From contig NC_019693.1 of the NCBI RefSeq assembly GCF_000317105.1, positions 2,294,001-2,358,000 of the forward strand: a DNA stretch of 64,000 nt, given 5' to 3'. The notes under the pieces are model-generated. The model saw only the letters and a program-made list of their open reading frames with translations, made no database searches and was not told the DNA's origin. Positions 62,169 through 64,000 of this stretch are shown here, piece by piece. Numbering within the stretch: position 1 is the stretch's first letter; the number at the start of each line of letters is the position of its first letter. The DNA is from Oscillatoria acuminata PCC 6304. GTDB taxonomy: Bacteria > Cyanobacteriota > Cyanobacteriia > Cyanobacteriales > Laspinemataceae. The position numbers and the translations under genes were made by a program.

Positions 62169-63179
62169 TTACAACGGTAGAGAATATCCAAAGGCAGTTT
62201 TGACGCGGTTGAGGGTGGTGTTGGCAATTGCTGCGGCTTTTTCTCTCCCTTCTTTTAATACCGATTCCAGATGAGTGCGATCGCCCATAATTTCCTTATA
62301 TTGCTCCTGAATCGGTTTGAGCGCCTCAACCGTCGTTTCCGTGAGTAACGGTTTAAATTGACCCCAACCCATCTCCTGACATTCTGCCGCCACTGCTTCC
62401 TTAGTTTTGCCGCTAAGTAACTGATAAAGCGTCAATAAATTATTGCATTCCGGGCGTTCCGGGTCATCAAACACCAGTCCCCGCATCGGGTCCGTTTTGC
62501 ATTTTTTGATTTTTTTGACGATCGCATCCGGTGGATCGAGCAAATTAATCCGACTCAGTTCCGATGGATCAGACTTGGACATTTTTTTCGTCCCATCGGT
62601 TAAACTCATCACCCTGGCCCCTTCCTTGCGAATCAAGGGTTCAGGTAATTTCAAGACTGGCTCTTTTTCCTTGCCAAATTGATGATTCACCCTTGCGGCA
62701 ATATCTCGGGTGAGTTCTAAATGCTGTTTTTGGTCCTCGCCGACAGGGACTTTATCCGCATCGTAGAGCAAAATATCTGCTGCCATCAGGACGGGGTAAT
62801 CTAGTAACCCCACGTTGACATTTTCTCCCTGACGGATAGCTTTTTCCTTAAACTGGATCATATCTTCCAGCCAGTTGAGGGGGGTGATACAGTTGAGCAG
62901 CCAGGTGAGTTCCGCGTGGGCTGAGACGTGGGACTGGATGAAAATGGTGGAATGCTGTAAATCGATGCCACAGGCGAGATAGAGGGCGGCGATCGTGTAG
63001 GTATCTTGGGCTAAAGTGGCAGGAGTGTGGGGTGCGGTAATGGCATGGAGGTCCACTACACAGAAATAATTTTCATACTGACTTTGAATTTCGACCCAGT
63101 TGCGGATCGCACCGAGATAGTTACCCAGATGGAGGTTGCCGGTGGGTTGGACTCCAGATAAAACGCGCTGCTTACCCAT
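62169..63179 (-). CDS. trpS: tryptophanyl-tRNA synthetase
   Basis: The 336-residue class I synthetase charges tRNA-Trp. The HIGH-type motif is GVQPTGNLHLGNYLGAIRNW; KKMSKSDPSELSRI is the KMSKS loop; MAADILLYDADKVPVGEDQK is the tryptophan-binding part; the dimer region includes AELTWLLNCITPLNWLEDMI. Length and order are normal. It starts at ATG 63179 and ends at 62169, with no neighbour in operon. Confidence 0.97.
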   Translation of the reverse strand: MGKQRVLSGVQPTGNLHLGNYLGAIRNWVEIQSQYENYFCVVDLHAITAPHTPATLAQDTYTIAALYLACGIDLQHSTIFIQSHVSAHAELTWLLNCITPLNWLEDMIQFKEKAIRQGENVNVGLLDYPVLMAADILLYDADKVPVGEDQKQHLELTRDIAARVNHQFGKEKEPVLKLPEPLIRKEGARVMSLTDGTKKMSKSDPSELSRINLLDPPDAIVKKIKKCKTDPMRGLVFDDPERPECNNLLTLYQLLSGKTKEAVAAECQEMGWGQFKPLLTETTVEALKPIQEQYKEIMGDRTHLESVLKEGREKAAAIANTTLNRVKTAFGYSLPL

Positions 63180-63617
63180 AGATTGCTCTTATAGTGCTAC
63201 TGACAGAACGAGGAAAACCGGACTGAATCCGTGTTCCTCTGTCTTATTGTTGACTTTTTTTGACATAAAGCTCAAATATCCTAGCAAATCTTGGGTCTCG
63301 GGTCATGCGATCGGCCCTGGGGAATTGCTTTAAGGGACCAGGCTGTTTGGGTCCATTTGGGGCAATCTGCTTCTGGGGTCCTCATCAAGTGGCCGCCGCC
63401 TATACAAAACTCAATATTTATGCCTTACTTAGTCCCTACTATTTTCGTTGTTTTTTCGGACGAAATAGACTACTCTTTTGGGCATATTATGGAGAGAGGG
63501 AATGGGTCATGGGGATAATTAAAAAAGTCCTCAGCTTAAAAGGGGAGGGAAACCCGGGCCTGAACAAAGCGAATCTGATTCGCGAAACCTCTTTCAGCAC
63601 GAGTATAGGAGGTAGCT
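63180..63617. other. intergenic region before the DUF6141-like gene
   Basis: About 440 bases between divergent genes. Overlapping plus-strand frames at 63136-63664 are not supported. A short palindrome GCGAATC-T-GATTCGC (63569-63583) precedes the last gene. It probably holds both promoters. Confidence 0.4.
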
Positions 63618-64000
63618 ATGGAAAAACTAACAACGGCATCCATGTCAGACGAAGTAAGCATTGACGAAGAAATTTATGCAACGCTCTTGTTTCGAGAGGT
63701 GCAGCAATTTCGGCAGGGTTGGATTTGGTTCGTCCTAGTATGCAGCTCTTTGGCGGCCCTCTCGGCGGCAATGATGCCATTTTTTTTAGAAGAATCTTGG
63801 GAAGAAAATACCATTTTAAATATTATTTTAATTGGGTTTGGAATTGTGTTTGGGGTATTTTTTCCTATTTTGTTTTACAGTGCAAAATTAGTAACAGAAG
63901 TCAGGACTGATGGATTATATCTAAGTTTTTATCCGTTGTTATTTAAGCGACTTCAAATTCCCTTTGACTCCGTGGTCAAATCGGAAGTAATTAACTATCA
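63618..64000 (+). CDS. DUF6141-like membrane protein, N-terminal part (3' end outside window)
   Basis: The frame is open from ATG 63618 to the window edge, ~127 residues. A strong ribosome binding site (TAGGAGGTAGCT) precedes it. It has a polar N-terminus (EVSIDEEIYATLLFREVQQF), RQGWIWFVLVCSSLAALSAA as first membrane helix, a second helix (about 63-85, IILIGFGIVFGVFFPILF) and the segment TEVRTDGLYLSFYPLLFKRL. REVQxFRQxW-I and the xxTDGLYxxFxPxxxxxxxIP pattern resemble DUF6141 proteins, of unknown role. Call tentative because truncated. Confidence 0.68.
   Translation, partial: MEKLTTASMSDEVSIDEEIYATLLFREVQQFRQGWIWFVLVCSSLAALSAAMMPFFLEESWEENTILNIILIGFGIVFGVFFPILFYSAKLVTEVRTDGLYLSFYPLLFKRLQIPFDSVVKSEVINY

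Noticed and set aside
63305-63664. 119-codon frame before the last gene
   Set aside because: It overlaps the well-supported start at 63618 in another frame and has no ribosome binding site.

Overview
The window is chromosomal DNA from a cyanobacterium, most likely a filamentous Oscillatoriales-type organism. The evidence is a photosystem II D2 gene, SLH-domain porins, a cyanoexosortase, UPF0367, Ycf46, DUF3352 and DUF2808 genes, and many copies of the HIP1 octamer GCGATCGC. The species cannot be named from the sequence alone.

Layout. 1-5.3 kb: the 3' end of menD, a PhyH-type oxygenase, a class V aminotransferase, tRNA-Asn, a NYN-domain nuclease and an ABC ATPase coupled to UPF0367. 5.5-7.7 kb: a psbD gene standing alone without psbC, then a structured RNA with a short leader ORF, then a pterin dehydratase. 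8.6-16.7 kb: a GAF/HD-GYP protein, two tandem SLH porins and an Rrf2 regulator. 17.1-20.6 kb: two unfamiliar exported proteins, one with a PPVQ repeat tract and one with four helical repeats plus a barrel-like tail. 21.3-29.5 kb (minus strand): an exopolysaccharide/exosortase cluster in the order DegT aminotransferase, cyanoexosortase B, its partner, a multi-SLBB export protein and a Wzc-like chain-length protein. 30.6-37.9 kb: a giant secreted TPS/CHAT protein facing a PAS histidine kinase. 38-46 kb: DUF3352, a methyltransferase, a J-domain protein, DUF4383, MsrA, a divergent RecA paralogue overlapping a previously uncalled 58-residue membrane protein, and a Uma2 nuclease. 46.3-53.3 kb (minus strand): the conserved rpmH-rnpA-PH-yidC-jag-DUF177-ycf46 block, split by a solitary TnpB transposon. 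53.5-57 kb: DUF2808, an isochorismatase-fold hydrolase, a pentapeptide lipoprotein-like gene and a truncated transposase-like HTH gene. 57.1-60.4 kb: an arsR-arsD-arsA locus with a duplicated, decayed arsA tail. 61-64 kb: metF, trpS and the start of a DUF6141-like membrane protein.

Working units. The 21-29.5 kb genes look like one pathway, with sugar amination, polymer export and chain-length control beside exosortase-based protein sorting. The yidC block joins ribosome and RNase P biogenesis to membrane insertion. The ars genes share a near-identical candidate operator just upstream of arsR and of arsD.

Several short repeat families are scattered between genes: a palindromic MITE-like element in three copies, a CCCGCACCCTGAAGGG element in two, an AAACCCGGTTT element and a long perfect palindrome. 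The observations most worth following are the RecA paralogue with its coupled membrane protein, the structured RNA with its leader peptide, the lone psbD, the TnpB insertion, and the 640-residue repeat/barrel protein.
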